DNA of 64,000 nucleotides from CAIVAT01 sp964525995 (GCA_964525995.1 CAZGIM010000022.1:10721-74720), one strand, 5' to 3'; counted from the first letter of the stretch, positions 18,070-27,711 are shown. Translations and numbers: made by a program. Notes: generated from the sequence alone by a model not told the origin.

Positions 18070-19158
18070 ATGATCTCATCTGACTTCAGGACTGCCATCT
18101 TTCCGGCGCGTTATTTTCAGGGACCCGGTGCCATCAAGACCTTGCCCGGATGGATTTCACAATTGGGGTCCGGCGCTTTTATCGTGGCGGGGCAAAAATC
18201 AGCCGATTCCATCCTTTCAGAATTTATCCCACATGCTCCGGTTGCGATCCAGGTGGAACGGTTTCGGGGGGAGTGTACCCGTACAGAGATAAACCGGTTG
18301 ACATTGCTCGCCGGGGATGCCGGTTTTGACGTGGTGGTGGCATTGGGGGGAGGAAAAGTGATTGATACAGGCAAGGCAGTTGCGTTGGAACTGAATTCCA
18401 AAATCATTATAGTTCCTACCGTTGCCTCGAACGATGCTCCCTGCAGCGCCATCAGCGTGGTCTATAATGAGGAGGGAATCTTTGAAGAGGTAATCCACCT
18501 GAAACGAAATCCCGACCTGGTACTACTCGACTCGGAAATTATTGCGCATTCTCCGGTTCGTCTGCTTGTGGCCGGCATGGGTGATGCGTTGTCGACCTGG
18601 TTTGAGGCTGATTCCTGTTTCCGTTCGGGGTCACCCAACGAAGCCGGAGGTTTTAGTACCCGTTCGGCACGCATGATGGCCCGTCTTTGTTATGATACCT
18701 TGCTCGAATTCGGTGTTGATGCCGTAATCAGTTGCCGTGAAAAGCGGGTTACTCCTGCCCTCGAACATATAATCGAAACCAACACCCTCATGAGTGGTAT
18801 TGGCTTTGAAAGCGCCGGGTTGGGCAGCGCCCATGCCATTCACAACGGGCTGACCTGTCTTCGGGGCACCCATGCATTTTTTCATGGCGAAAAAGTTGCA
18901 TTCGGAGTTCTTGCGGGTTTATTCCTTACAGATAGACCCGAATCATTGATCCGGGAAGTGTATTCATTCTGCGTCTCAGTTGGTTTGCCCGTCACTCTGT
19001 CAGGGATCGGAGTGATCGACCCGTCGGATGAAGATCTGAAAAAAGTCGCGGAAGCTGCCTGTGCTCCTGAAGAATCGATCTGGCACGAACCGGTTACCAT
19101 CAATGTTGACCGAGTTATCGAAGCCCTTATAAAAGCTGATGAATGGGGTAGGAAATAA
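18070..19158 (+). CDS. gldA: Glycerol dehydrogenase (iron-containing ADH family)
   Basis: This enzyme oxidises glycerol to dihydroxyacetone, or the reverse, with NAD. I use the ATG at 18070 (MISSDFRTAIFPARYFQGPG); the open frame back to 17995 adds residues with no family match. The nucleotide site is VVALGGGKVIDTGKAVA (GGGKxxD), followed by VPTVASNDAPCSAISVVYNE. Metal ligands fit MGDALSTWFEAD, SAHAIHNG and AFFHGEKVAFG (one aspartate, two histidines). About 362 residues, as in GldA. It stands alone with no dihydroxyacetone kinase nearby, so the physiological direction is unknown. It is divergent from nuoA. Confidence 0.88.
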   Translation: MISSDFRTAIFPARYFQGPGAIKTLPGWISQLGSGAFIVAGQKSADSILSEFIPHAPVAIQVERFRGECTRTEINRLTLLAGDAGFDVVVALGGGKVIDTGKAVALELNSKIIIVPTVASNDAPCSAISVVYNEEGIFEEVIHLKRNPDLVLLDSEIIAHSPVRLLVAGMGDALSTWFEADSCFRSGSPNEAGGFSTRSARMMARLCYDTLLEFGVDAVISCREKRVTPALEHIIETNTLMSGIGFESAGLGSAHAIHNGLTCLRGTHAFFHGEKVAFGVLAGLFLTDRPESLIREVYSFCVSVGLPVTLSGIGVIDPSDEDLKKVAEAACAPEESIWHEPVTINVDRVIEALIKADEWGRK

Positions 19159-19251
19159 CCCTGTGCATAACCATCCCTTTCACTCTTGTACGGATTGCAG
19201 GTGTAAATATATACCGGGAATGTTCTCTGAAACCATATAAATTACGTAAAA

Positions 19252-20043
19252 ATGAAAAAATATTTGGTTTTCCTGTTGCTTTGCGGGTTTTTCTCATGTA
19301 ATCAAAACGACCTTCCGGTGCAGTTGCAAAAGGCTACCTGGATCGATTTGACCTATGATTACGACAGCAACACTGTTTATTGGCCCACGAATGTTAAATT
19401 CAGACATGATACCGTTTTCTGCGGTATCAACAACCAGGGATATTTCTATGCCTCGTTCAGATACTCGGCCGAAGAACATGGAGGTACCCATTTCGATGCG
19501 CCGCTACACTTTCACGAGGGAGGTGAGAGCATCGAAAAAGTAGGGATCGAAAGACTGCACGGACCAGCGGTGGTGGTTGACGTAACCAAACAGGCCGCCC
19601 AAAACCGGGATTATCTTGTCGGCCAGGCCGATCTTGAAAGCTGGGAAAAGGTTTACGGGAATATTCCTGAAGGTGCAGTGATCCTTCTTCGCACCGGTTG
19701 GGGAAAGTATTATAACGATCATCTGAAATACACAGGAACCCTGAAAACAGGAGTCGAGGGAATCAAAGAGCTTCATTTTCCCGGATTGGATCCCCGGGCA
19801 GCCAAATGGCTCTCGGAAAACAGAAAGGTGATTGCCATCGGTATCGACACCCCGAGTATCGATAATGGTCAATCAACCGAATTCCTCACACATCGTGTCC
19901 TTTGTGCCGCCGGGATCACCGCTTATGAAAATATTGCCCGACTCGACGAGGTACCGGAAAAAGGAGCTTATATTATTGCCCTTCCCATGAAAATTAAAGG
20001 GGGAAGCGGTGCCCCCTTGCGAATCGTAGCAATCCTGCCATAG
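19252..20043 (+). CDS. Cyclase-family (kynurenine formamidase-like) lipoprotein
   Basis: This 263-residue metal-dependent hydrolase belongs to the cyclase/KynB family. The signature HGGTHFDAPLHF (HxGTHxDxPxHF) supplies the divalent-metal ligands, and VILLRTGWGKYY, FPGLDPRAAKWL and AIGIDTPSID are typical family segments. Unlike cytosolic KynB it starts with a lipoprotein signal (MKKYLVFLLLCGFFSC), so it should be anchored in the envelope. The substrate, an amide or lactone, cannot be read from the sequence. It follows gldA by 93 bases on the same strand and may be co-transcribed. Confidence 0.82.
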   Translation: MKKYLVFLLLCGFFSCNQNDLPVQLQKATWIDLTYDYDSNTVYWPTNVKFRHDTVFCGINNQGYFYASFRYSAEEHGGTHFDAPLHFHEGGESIEKVGIERLHGPAVVVDVTKQAAQNRDYLVGQADLESWEKVYGNIPEGAVILLRTGWGKYYNDHLKYTGTLKTGVEGIKELHFPGLDPRAAKWLSENRKVIAIGIDTPSIDNGQSTEFLTHRVLCAAGITAYENIARLDEVPEKGAYIIALPMKIKGGSGAPLRIVAILP

Positions 20044-20082
20044 TCTTCATCTTAACGATCGACCTGATCAATCACTAACTTG

Positions 20083-20140
20083 TCCGCTGGTCCGCTGGTC
20101 CACTTGTCCACTGGTCCACTGGTCCACTTTTCTACAGGTC
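20083..20140. repeat. Tandem GGTCCACT-type repeat
   Basis: About six imperfect copies of an 8- to 9-base unit (CTGGTCCACT, with GGTCCGCT and TTGTCCACT variants) lie between the cyclase gene and the EF-G promoter. There are no spacers, so it is not CRISPR. Similar short-unit arrays with other sequences occur in other gaps of the window. Confidence 0.8.
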
Positions 20141-20149
20141 TTCTGGTTC

Positions 20150-20177
20150 TTTGGTGTGAAAAATTGTCGTACCTTTG
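20150..20177 (+). promoter_or_regulatory. Promoter of the EF-G gene
   Basis: TTTG at 20150-20153 and TACCTTTG at 20170-20177, 16 bases apart, resemble the Bacteroidota sigma-70 promoter (TTTG ... TAnnTTTG, spacing slightly short). The -7 box lies 23 bases upstream of the ATG at 20201 and is followed by GCACCCCC. Confidence 0.6.
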
Positions 20178-20200
20178 CACCCCCAAAAAAATAAGGCACC

Positions 20201-22279
20201 ATGCATTTAATGAAATTGAGAAATATAGGGATCGCAGCGCATATCGACGCCGGGAAAACCACGGTAACAGAGCGAATTCTGTTCTTCACGGGGACCAATC
20301 GTAAGATGGGAGAGGTTCACGACGGACAAGCCACCATGGATTTTATGAAGCAGGAACAGGAAAGAGGGATTACCATCGCTTCAGCTGCCATCACCTGTGC
20401 CTGGAAGAACCATCAGATTAACCTGATTGATACTCCCGGACATGTTGACTTTACGGTCGAAGTAGAGCGGTCGCTGCGTGTGATCGACGGGATGGTAGCG
20501 GTATTTTGCGCCGTTGGAGGCGTGGAACCCCAGAGTGAAACAGTCTGGAATCAGGCCGATCGGTACCGGGTCCCCCGTTTTGCCTTTATAAACAAGATGG
20601 ACAGAACCGGCGCTGACTTCCAGGCTGTAGTCTCCCAGATGAATAAGTACCTCGATGCCAATGCAGTTCCCTTTCAGATTCCCATTGGCTCGGAAGAGCA
20701 TTTTGAAGGCGTGATCGATATTATAACCCGTAAAGCCTATACATTCGAAGAAATGGAGCCGGTGGAAACAGCGATCCCCGACTCCTATAAAGAAAAAACC
20801 GAGGAAGCGCGTGCCTGGGCCGTGGAAAAGCTTGCGGAGTTCGACGACGAAATAATGGAGCTTTTCATGGAAGACCGGGAAGTACCTGCTGAGTTGATGA
20901 AAACTGCACTCAGGGAGGCCACCCTGAAATTACTCATCACGCCTGTGTTCTGTGGCGCTGCCTATAAAAACAAGGGCATCCATCAGCTTCTTGACTCGGT
21001 GATCGACTACCTCCCCTCACCTGTCGATGTAGGCGCCGTTTCAGGGAATGATCTCGACAACCCCGAGAAAATCCACACCTGTCATCCCTCACCAAAGGAA
21101 CCCTTTTCGGCCCTTGCTTTTAAGCTTATTCATGATCCTTTTGTCGGGCAGCAAACCTTTACCCGTATCTTTTCGGGAACACTTAAAAGCGGGATGCAGA
21201 TTTTTAATGCCAGTAAAGGAAAACATGAGCGGGTGGGCCGCATTTACCGCATCCATGCCAAGGACCGCGAGGAAATCCCGGAAGCAGGGCCGGGCGACAT
21301 TGTAGCGCTGATCGGGATGAAGGTGACGAAAACCGGCGATACTCTCTGCGGCGACGACCGCCGGTTCCTTCTTGAATCGATTCATATTCCACCCAGTGTG
21401 ATCGAACTCAAGATCAGCCCTGCCAAGCGGGCCGACCAGACGAAGCTGGGAGAAGCGCTTTACAAACTTGCTATGGAGGATCCTTCGTTCAATGTCAGGT
21501 TTGATGAAGAAACCGAGGAGACTATTATCGCAGGGATGGGTGAATTACATCTGGAGATCATTATTGATCGGTTGAAACACGAATTCAAGGTGGAAGCCGA
21601 AGTGGGTGAACCTTCGGTAGCTTTCCGGGAAACTATCACTGCCGAGGTGGAGTCGAACTACAGGCATGTCAAGCAGACCGGTGGAAAAGGACAGTTTGCC
21701 CACACGGTAATGCGTCTGGAACCCAACGAAGGTAACGGATATGAATTCATCGAGAAGATCAAAGGCGGGAATATCCCGGCTGAATATATACCTTCGGTTA
21801 ATAAAGGTATTCAGAAAACCCTCGAAAAAGGGATCCTTGCTGGGTACCCTGTTGTCGATGTCAAGGTGGTTTTACTGGATGGCAGTTTCCACCCGGTCGA
21901 TTCGAGCGATATGGCGTTCCAGACTTGTGCCTCGATTGGATTCAAACAGGGATTTATGAAAGCCGACCCCATCCTTCTTGAACCGATGATGAAGGTGGAG
22001 GTAAATACTCCCGATGAGTATATCGGCGAAGTGGTGGGGAATCTCAACCGCCGCCGGGGTAAGATCGAAGCCATGCGCCGTTACCGTAAGGGTTCGCAGA
22101 AGGTGAATGCATTCGTACCACTGATGGAGATGTTCGGGTATGCTACCCAATTACGAAATATTTCAAGCGGCAGAGCAAACTACTCCATGGAGTTTTTTAA
22201 ATATACCCCATTACCTAAAAACATTCAGGAAGAGGTGTTGAAGTCTGTTGCTGAAAAGAAGAGAGCTGAGGCAAAATAA
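20201..22279 (+). CDS. fusA: Elongation factor G (stand-alone copy)
   Basis: This 692-residue translation GTPase drives tRNA-mRNA translocation on the ribosome or ribosome recycling. All G motifs appear intact: AHIDAGKTT (G1, about 13-21), RGIT (G2), DTPGHVDFT (G3), NKMDR (G4) and the GAAYKNKG region. Domains II-V are complete, ending with the domain IV/V segments GGKGQFAHTVMRLEP and EMFGYATQLRNISSGRANYS. It does not lie beside rpsL, rpsG or tuf and has its own promoter, so it may be a second EF-G rather than the str-operon copy. Unlike reported GTPase-dead EF-G2 paralogues of Bacteroides, it keeps the catalytic motifs. A second fusA elsewhere in the genome cannot be checked from this window. 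Confidence 0.92.
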   Translation: MHLMKLRNIGIAAHIDAGKTTVTERILFFTGTNRKMGEVHDGQATMDFMKQEQERGITIASAAITCAWKNHQINLIDTPGHVDFTVEVERSLRVIDGMVAVFCAVGGVEPQSETVWNQADRYRVPRFAFINKMDRTGADFQAVVSQMNKYLDANAVPFQIPIGSEEHFEGVIDIITRKAYTFEEMEPVETAIPDSYKEKTEEARAWAVEKLAEFDDEIMELFMEDREVPAELMKTALREATLKLLITPVFCGAAYKNKGIHQLLDSVIDYLPSPVDVGAVSGNDLDNPEKIHTCHPSPKEPFSALAFKLIHDPFVGQQTFTRIFSGTLKSGMQIFNASKGKHERVGRIYRIHAKDREEIPEAGPGDIVALIGMKVTKTGDTLCGDDRRFLLESIHIPPSVIELKISPAKRADQTKLGEALYKLAMEDPSFNVRFDEETEETIIAGMGELHLEIIIDRLKHEFKVEAEVGEPSVAFRETITAEVESNYRHVKQTGGKGQFAHTVMRLEPNEGNGYEFIEKIKGGNIPAEYIPSVNKGIQKTLEKGILAGYPVVDVKVVLLDGSFHPVDSSDMAFQTCASIGFKQGFMKADPILLEPMMKVEVNTPDEYIGEVVGNLNRRRGKIEAMRRYRKGSQKVNAFVPLMEMFGYATQLRNISSGRANYSMEFFKYTPLPKNIQEEVLKSVAEKKRAEAK

Positions 22280-22295
22280 GCATCCTTATTTTCGT

Positions 22296-23321
22296 TTAGA
22301 ATCCGAATCCTAACTTGATCCCGGCATTGATCACCGGGCCGAGAAGCACTTTGTCATAGCTATCGGGAGAATGATTCTCGTGTAGCCAGTACATGGTCAT
22401 ACTGTCGTGATAAGTATACACGCCATAAACATCCTGGTGAAGCAGGATGAGTTTCAATCCGCCACCGACATACCAGTCAATGACCAGCTGATCGAAGCGA
22501 CGCATGAAACCCAGGCGCAGGCTCCCGCCAAAATCGTGCCTTACCTGATCCTGAAGGTAGCTGCTGTTTCCTCCGCCCTCAGGCCATCCGGTTCTAACCT
22601 GGTCGAACCAGAGATAGCGGTACATGAAGACAAAACCAAAATAGGTCCTGGGATTGATGAGGAACAACTTAGGGTACGAGGTGAGTGAAAACCCGTTATA
22701 ATTGTACAACGGATAATTGAACTGGTAATGGGCATCCGCTCCCTGCACGCCGAAAATGACGCCAATCTCCGTTTCAAGCGATAATTTAGGGCCGATCACC
22801 CGTTCGTATGCCAAAGCAATTTCCAGGTGGGCCAGTTTGACCAGGTTGACCTTTAAAAAGTTTTTATAGATAAACGGATTATAAGTCGCTTTCCTGGCCG
22901 AGTTCATGGCACGTTCCCGGTTGCTGAGAAACTGGTGAAAGATCCAGGCATTTTGATAGGCCTCAGGCGGGGGACAGGTGATCTTCCATACCGACGCATC
23001 TGACCGGTACCAAATGTTTGATCTTTTACGCGGGGTCATCCAGGGCTGACCGGCGAAGGTACTCTTCCTGATTTCAGTGATATCTCCGGCTATGAACGCA
23101 GTATCGCCAATGGTGATCGTGTCCCCGCATATTTTATTAATAACGCCTGAAACCTTTTGCCCATTATCCAAATAGAAATCATGTCGCTGCCCTTCGGCAA
23201 TTTTCAGGATCACGAATAATTGTTGATTTTCAAAAAGAATAACCTTCCGGAGCGGTTTCCAGGGCTGTCCGTGAAGGCTTATTGTGGCAGCAAAGATCAA
23301 CAAAATGGAAAGGTATCGCAT
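22296..23321 (-). CDS. Exported protein, probable outer-membrane beta-barrel
   Basis: The 341-residue protein has a signal peptide (MRYLSILLIFAATISLHG). Residues of about 30-90 form a small beta-rich domain (FVILKIAEGQRHDFYLDNGQ, ITIGDTAFIAGDITEI). The last 200 residues show alternating aromatic strands (AYERVIGPKLSLETEIGVIF, WYVGGGLKLILLHQDVYGVY) ending in AGIKLGFGF with a terminal phenylalanine, typical of barrel proteins. I recognise no named family. The gene converges with fusA at a 16-base gap. Localisation is inferred from composition only. Confidence 0.65.
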   Translation of the reverse strand: MRYLSILLIFAATISLHGQPWKPLRKVILFENQQLFVILKIAEGQRHDFYLDNGQKVSGVINKICGDTITIGDTAFIAGDITEIRKSTFAGQPWMTPRKRSNIWYRSDASVWKITCPPPEAYQNAWIFHQFLSNRERAMNSARKATYNPFIYKNFLKVNLVKLAHLEIALAYERVIGPKLSLETEIGVIFGVQGADAHYQFNYPLYNYNGFSLTSYPKLFLINPRTYFGFVFMYRYLWFDQVRTGWPEGGGNSSYLQDQVRHDFGGSLRLGFMRRFDQLVIDWYVGGGLKLILLHQDVYGVYTYHDSMTMYWLHENHSPDSYDKVLLGPVINAGIKLGFGF

Positions 23322-23413
23322 GTTCAGAGTAGATTGCCCGGAGGCTGTATGCCATTATATATCATCAAAGATAGTTGTTTACTAAACCATTGGAACGGTA
23401 AGTAGGTATTTTT

Positions 23414-26400
23414 CTACTCCTGTCTAAGCGACAGAATTATTTCCCCTTTCATTGCCCCTTGTAAGGAATGCAAGATCCATGTTAACCCAGATAAAAGTAC
23501 CAACAGTAGGATCAAGCACATCAAAAGTATCGGTGAATGAAATCCCGGTTCCAGCATTCGTGGAAGCAAGATGGCCATCGAAGGTATCATACCGGCCGCC
23601 ATTCCGGCAACCAGGATCTTCAGGTATTCCAGGAAAAGCATCCTTCGGATCAGTTTTTTGCTGTAACCAATTGCCCTCATCATAGCCAGTTGACCCCGTC
23701 GCTCCTGGATATCGCGTCGTAAAACGATACCCAGACCGATCGTGCCGATGATCAGGCCAAGGCCGCCCAGCATCATGAAAACCGTCAGGTAGGTGTTCTC
23801 AACAGTGTTGAAAGCAGCAAGCCGATCGGTAGCCGGAAGGGTCATTAATCCGTAGTCGCGGAGGGCATTTTCAAGGACCGCAGACAAAGAATCCAACTGT
23901 TCCTGTTTTGGCCTGTCGAATCCCTTTTCACCGGCAGAGGCAGGAATATCATGGTAAGCAAGAAATGTCTTGGCACCCGAAACCGAAGGGAACGCTTTTC
24001 TGAAAAAGCGGTCGGAGATCAACAGGGCTCCCTGGAAGATGGAATTTTCCAGTCCACCGGCCAATTTCACCAGCAGGGGATCGCCTTGCTCATCGATAAA
24101 CCGTAGCGTATCACCGATTTTTTTCTGAAACCCCCAAGTGATCACGGTCATGTCGGCAAATCCGTTGATCACACCATCACCATAATTGTTTTCCAGTCCG
24201 GGCCAGGGATGTGCAGGATCGATTCCGGAAGCCAGCGAATTGAAAGTCATTACACCGAGCGAATCAAACAACCGGATGGGGATTGCCATCAGAGGCGGAT
24301 TGGAAACCTGGTTCAGGTTCAGGCAACTGGCGTCATCTCCGGCTTTCACCGGTAAAGCAATGAACCGGATATGTTCCAGCACCGGTTCATCGGCCAGGTT
24401 TAGGGTGACCCGCGCATCCTTTGAATTCATGTCACACAAGACAGGCAGTGTGGTTTCCATCCATAGCAGGAAGCCGCCGGTTCCCGATTCCTTTTGGGTT
24501 TCTGCAGCGGTATTCTTCCGGTTGGCGCCAGTGATCAGGATCGTCATGGTTCCTATGGCAAGCAGGATGATGGCGGTAAAGTTTCGCGGGCGACGGAAAC
24601 CGGTACGAACCGGTTCGGGCGGAATCCCTTTAAGCAACCAGGAGACCGGCATCTTCCGGTACCTTCGTAATGTAAGCGCCATCACGGTTGCAGCGATAAA
24701 AACACCCAACAAGGCACCCGCGAGGAGTGTTCCCGGGAGCACCTTCGCTACCAGTGAAGAAGTTTGAACTGCACCGTACCATAAGGTATTGAGCCCGGCA
24801 AGGAGCAATTCATTGATCCCGATTCCTGCGATTGCGCCAACCACACTTCCCGACACTGCAATAAGGAGCGCTTCGCCGAGTACGATACGCAGCACAGCCG
24901 AACGACGGATCCCGACAGCAAGCAAAAGACCTGCTTCGTCCATCCGGTCCGAGAGGTGCATCGAGAACAACATTCCGGTGAGGATAAGGGCAGCCACAAT
25001 GATGAAAAAACCGAGCCCCAGAAATAGTTGTCCGAAATCGGTAGAGTGGGTCGCTGCCACCACACCCTCCTGGTAAACCGGCCTGAAAACAATTCCGTTT
25101 TGCTGTGGGTTCAGCCGTTTCATCATCCTTTGCTTCAGCAGCGATAAACTGTCGGGATCAACGATAAACCTGAAACCGGTGTACGAACCAAAGGGATTGC
25201 TCCATAATCGCTGACCGTCGGCAAGTGAAATGAATGCTTTGGGCGTTCCCCTGAACTGTTTCCAGTAATCTTCGTCTTTGCTGCGGATTTTCGACAAATC
25301 CACGGGGGATCCCGTTTCCCAATCACGGCAATGGCCGGCTTGCGAAATGCCCGGGAAAGCAGGCATGAGTGCAGGGCCTGCTGCAACTTCATTGACAGGA
25401 ACAATGGATTTTACAATGAACCGGGCAGATTCCTCCCTTAATGTCCTCATCGGACCCAGAATCCAGTAGGTCAGCCTGACAGAATCACCCGGCCTTAACT
25501 GGAGATCAGAGGCCATCCAGTTGTTGATAATGATCTCCCCCTGGTGAAGGTTTTCGTCCATCAATCCGCTGTCGGTAGCAGTGACAAAAGAATAGGGAGT
25601 ATATCGGTTGTTCGCTTCTACAGAGTTGACCATGAAAGTCAATAACGGGGTGGTTTTCTCGAAAACCTGCCGGATGACGGCCGCCTGGTTGCCGGGGATG
25701 AAAATCTGTTCGGAAGTCAACTGGTAAAAGGTTCCCGGAACGGCGGTATGACTTGTTCTTTTTACATTTTCTTCCACTGGTTCCAATGGATCTATCAAAA
25801 TTCCCGCATCTTCGGGTTTCCAGATTTGTTTTGTCAGACTGTCCATTAGTTCCGAAGTCTGCCTTTCTGCTTCATCGCCCGCGACCAGTATGCCATTTGC
25901 ATATCCATGCAATCCAAGCCGGTCGGCAAGCTCGTCAAGGTTCACGAATACATTCAGCGGCGCCGTTTGTTCTGTTCCAAGACTGAACCTTCCATATTCT
26001 TCATCGGTTACGAGTGTTGTGACTTTTAAATTCATCGCAACAGGATCTTTGCGATCGGGCACGAACGGAGCATTTCTTGAAACTTTTTCATGGGGCTCCA
26101 TCCGCAAAAGAATCATATCACCGGTGTCGACACCGAGCCGTGCGGCCGTGTTCAGGCTCAATACAACCTCTCCCCTTCCCGGGGTTGTAATTATTTTATT
26201 CCATAACCCGGTAAAGGATTCGTTAACTCCTGAAATTTCAACGCTGTTGATCCGTGTCCTTCTTTCATTACTGATCGCGATACCGGTTGTACTGAAAAAA
26301 GGCACAACCTGGAGGCCTGTTTTCTGGCCTAACTCTACTGCAAGTTCCTGCCTAAACAAGCGGTCGCCGGGAACCAGAGCGAGGCGAATTTTTCCCAGGC

Positions 26401-26557
26401 GCTGATCCGTAATTCGCCGGAGGCTGTATCGTACCGAGTCACCAACCATAAGGGCTCCGGTAAGCACAGCTACCGCAACCATCACCCCCAGGAAGACCGT
26501 CCAGGTGGTCCTCCGGTAATGCCAGATGCTTGCTCCGATGAGTTTGCCAGCTTTCAT
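23414..26557 (-). CDS. ABC transporter permease with two FtsX modules
   Basis: This 1047-residue integral membrane protein is the MacB/LolE-like permease partner of the ATPase just upstream. The N-terminal anchor (TVFLGVMVAVAVLTGALMVG at about 16-35) is followed by a large periplasmic region, a first FtsX membrane block at about 510-640 (LFLGLGFFIIVAALILTGML, LLLAVGIRRSAVLRIVLGEA), a second periplasmic region from about 690 and a second FtsX block near 930-1040 (MMLGGLGLIIGTIGLGIVLR, QLAMMRAIGYSKKLIRRMLF). The AVGIRRS and AIGYSKK turns are the FtsX coupling loops. Its start overlaps the ATPase stop by four bases (ATGA). Such exporters move lipoproteins, peptides or drugs; the cargo is unknown. 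Confidence 0.85.
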   Translation of the reverse strand: MKAGKLIGASIWHYRRTTWTVFLGVMVAVAVLTGALMVGDSVRYSLRRITDQRLGKIRLALVPGDRLFRQELAVELGQKTGLQVVPFFSTTGIAISNERRTRINSVEISGVNESFTGLWNKIITTPGRGEVVLSLNTAARLGVDTGDMILLRMEPHEKVSRNAPFVPDRKDPVAMNLKVTTLVTDEEYGRFSLGTEQTAPLNVFVNLDELADRLGLHGYANGILVAGDEAERQTSELMDSLTKQIWKPEDAGILIDPLEPVEENVKRTSHTAVPGTFYQLTSEQIFIPGNQAAVIRQVFEKTTPLLTFMVNSVEANNRYTPYSFVTATDSGLMDENLHQGEIIINNWMASDLQLRPGDSVRLTYWILGPMRTLREESARFIVKSIVPVNEVAAGPALMPAFPGISQAGHCRDWETGSPVDLSKIRSKDEDYWKQFRGTPKAFISLADGQRLWSNPFGSYTGFRFIVDPDSLSLLKQRMMKRLNPQQNGIVFRPVYQEGVVAATHSTDFGQLFLGLGFFIIVAALILTGMLFSMHLSDRMDEAGLLLAVGIRRSAVLRIVLGEALLIAVSGSVVGAIAGIGINELLLAGLNTLWYGAVQTSSLVAKVLPGTLLAGALLGVFIAATVMALTLRRYRKMPVSWLLKGIPPEPVRTGFRRPRNFTAIILLAIGTMTILITGANRKNTAAETQKESGTGGFLLWMETTLPVLCDMNSKDARVTLNLADEPVLEHIRFIALPVKAGDDASCLNLNQVSNPPLMAIPIRLFDSLGVMTFNSLASGIDPAHPWPGLENNYGDGVINGFADMTVITWGFQKKIGDTLRFIDEQGDPLLVKLAGGLENSIFQGALLISDRFFRKAFPSVSGAKTFLAYHDIPASAGEKGFDRPKQEQLDSLSAVLENALRDYGLMTLPATDRLAAFNTVENTYLTVFMMLGGLGLIIGTIGLGIVLRRDIQERRGQLAMMRAIGYSKKLIRRMLFLEYLKILVAGMAAGMIPSMAILLPRMLEPGFHSPILLMCLILLLVLLSGLTWILHSLQGAMKGEIILSLRQE

Positions 26558-27300
26558 TCACTTACGAGTGTAAGTTTTCCTATTCCAAGCCGGTAAATTT
26601 TATCCATCCGTGAGGCCAGTTCTGTTGAATGCGTAACAACAACGAGTGCGGCAGATTCTTCCTTCGTCAGCTTGAGGAGGATGTCGCCAAGAACGGAGGC
26701 ATTTGACGCATCGAGCGACCCGGTTGGCTCATCGGCCAGTACCAGGCGGGGCTGGTTGACCAAAGCCCTCACAACTGCTGCCCGCTGGCACTCCCCGACC
26801 GACAAATGATAGGGATGTTTCAGGTAATGGTTGGCTATACCGGCTTTATCAAGCAACCCCATGGCGTGATCCCTGGCCCTCCGCATGGTGTTTGGATCTG
26901 TACCAGGCAGAACAGGCAGCAATACATTGTCGATAATACTGAGTTGCGGCAGGAGATGATGCATCTGGAATACAAAACCGATAAACCGATTGCGCAGATC
27001 CGAAAGCTGGTTATCCGAAAGATCCCTTGTATCTGAGCCGTTAATGATAACTTGCCCGGAATCTGGCCGGTCAATACACCCGATCAGATTAAGCAGGGTG
27101 CTTTTCCCCGATCCCGATGGCCCAACTATTGCTATTGAATCACCTTTTGCGATCGTTAAGGTGATTCCATCCAGGACCTTGGTTTCAGGAATTTTTTCAC
27201 CCTTTTTCCATACCGTTTTATCCGGAAGATAGGACTTGGAAACATCAGCTAACCTTACCAAAAAGATGTTTGCGTTAGCATGATTACCGGTGGTTGACAT
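26554..27300 (-). CDS. ABC transporter ATP-binding protein (LolD/MacB-like)
   Basis: This 248-residue ATPase has Walker A GPSGSGKSTLLNL (near 60), the Q-loop region FQMHHLLPQLSIIDNVLLPV, an atypical signature LSVGECQRAAVVRAL in place of LSGGQ, Walker B PRLVLADEPTGSLD, and the switch histidine in VVVTHS. The spacing matches the LolD/MacB/FtsE group. The signature serine-valine-glycine-glutamate (SVGE) variant is conservative. It overlaps the permease gene by four bases and is encoded just before it. It follows the beta-propeller cluster on the same strand after the glycosyltransferase remnant, about 430 bases after the last propeller gene. Confidence 0.9.
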   Translation of the reverse strand: MSTTGNHANANIFLVRLADVSKSYLPDKTVWKKGEKIPETKVLDGITLTIAKGDSIAIVGPSGSGKSTLLNLIGCIDRPDSGQVIINGSDTRDLSDNQLSDLRNRFIGFVFQMHHLLPQLSIIDNVLLPVLPGTDPNTMRRARDHAMGLLDKAGIANHYLKHPYHLSVGECQRAAVVRALVNQPRLVLADEPTGSLDASNASVLGDILLKLTKEESAALVVVTHSTELASRMDKIYRLGIGKLTLVSE

Positions 27301-27344
27301 TTGACTTCAGATTGAAATTAAAGATAATGGAATCCTCCCTTTTC

Positions 27345-27635
27345 TTAAAGTGGTTTGGCAGAGATCAACGACTGGTAAACGCTGATCATCTGTTCCGTCA
27401 GTTTCGTGGCATTGAATTTTTCTTCTACAATTTTTCTTCCGTTGCCGGCCATTATTGTCAAACGGTCCTGATCTGCAACAACCGAAGGATCGTTGATGGT
27501 CAAAAGAAGGTACATTGGCAGAAGAGTAGCTTGATGGCCTGCACGTCGTAACTCCCTGACAAATGTCCCATCGCGTTGACAATTCCCGCAATAAAATGTG
27601 CCTCCGAAACCAGGGACAATATTGACAATCTTCAT
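27345..27635 (-). pseudogene. Internally deleted family-4 glycosyltransferase
   Basis: A 96-residue reading frame joins the two ends of a GT4 glycosyltransferase. It starts MKIVNIVPGFGGTFYCGNCQ and continues RDGTFVRELRRAGHQATLLP, the N-terminal donor-domain strand with the conserved glycines. At about residue 57 it passes directly to RLTIMAGNGRKIVEEKFNAT and KLTEQMISVYQSLI, which is the extreme C-terminus of such enzymes. Roughly 300 residues of a normal protein of about 400, including the EX7E nucleotide-sugar site, are missing in frame. I see no insertion scar. It is almost certainly non-functional. The reading is inference from family resemblance. Confidence 0.7.
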
Positions 27636-27675
27636 GTAACAGTTTATAATAACCAAAAACGATTTATCAATAAAT

Positions 27676-27711
27676 AATTCAATCGTAAATCGTAAATCTT
27701 GTTCAATTGAA
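27676..27711. repeat. Solitary arm of the MITE-like element
   Basis: CAATCGTAAATCGTAAATC followed by TTGTTCAATTG differs at two positions from the inner arm of the elements at 43131 and 54712. No core or second arm is present. It lies between the glycosyltransferase remnant and the last propeller gene. Confidence 0.65.

Noticed and set aside
20083..20140. CRISPR-like array
   Set aside because: The units are adjacent with no spacers and there are no cas genes.
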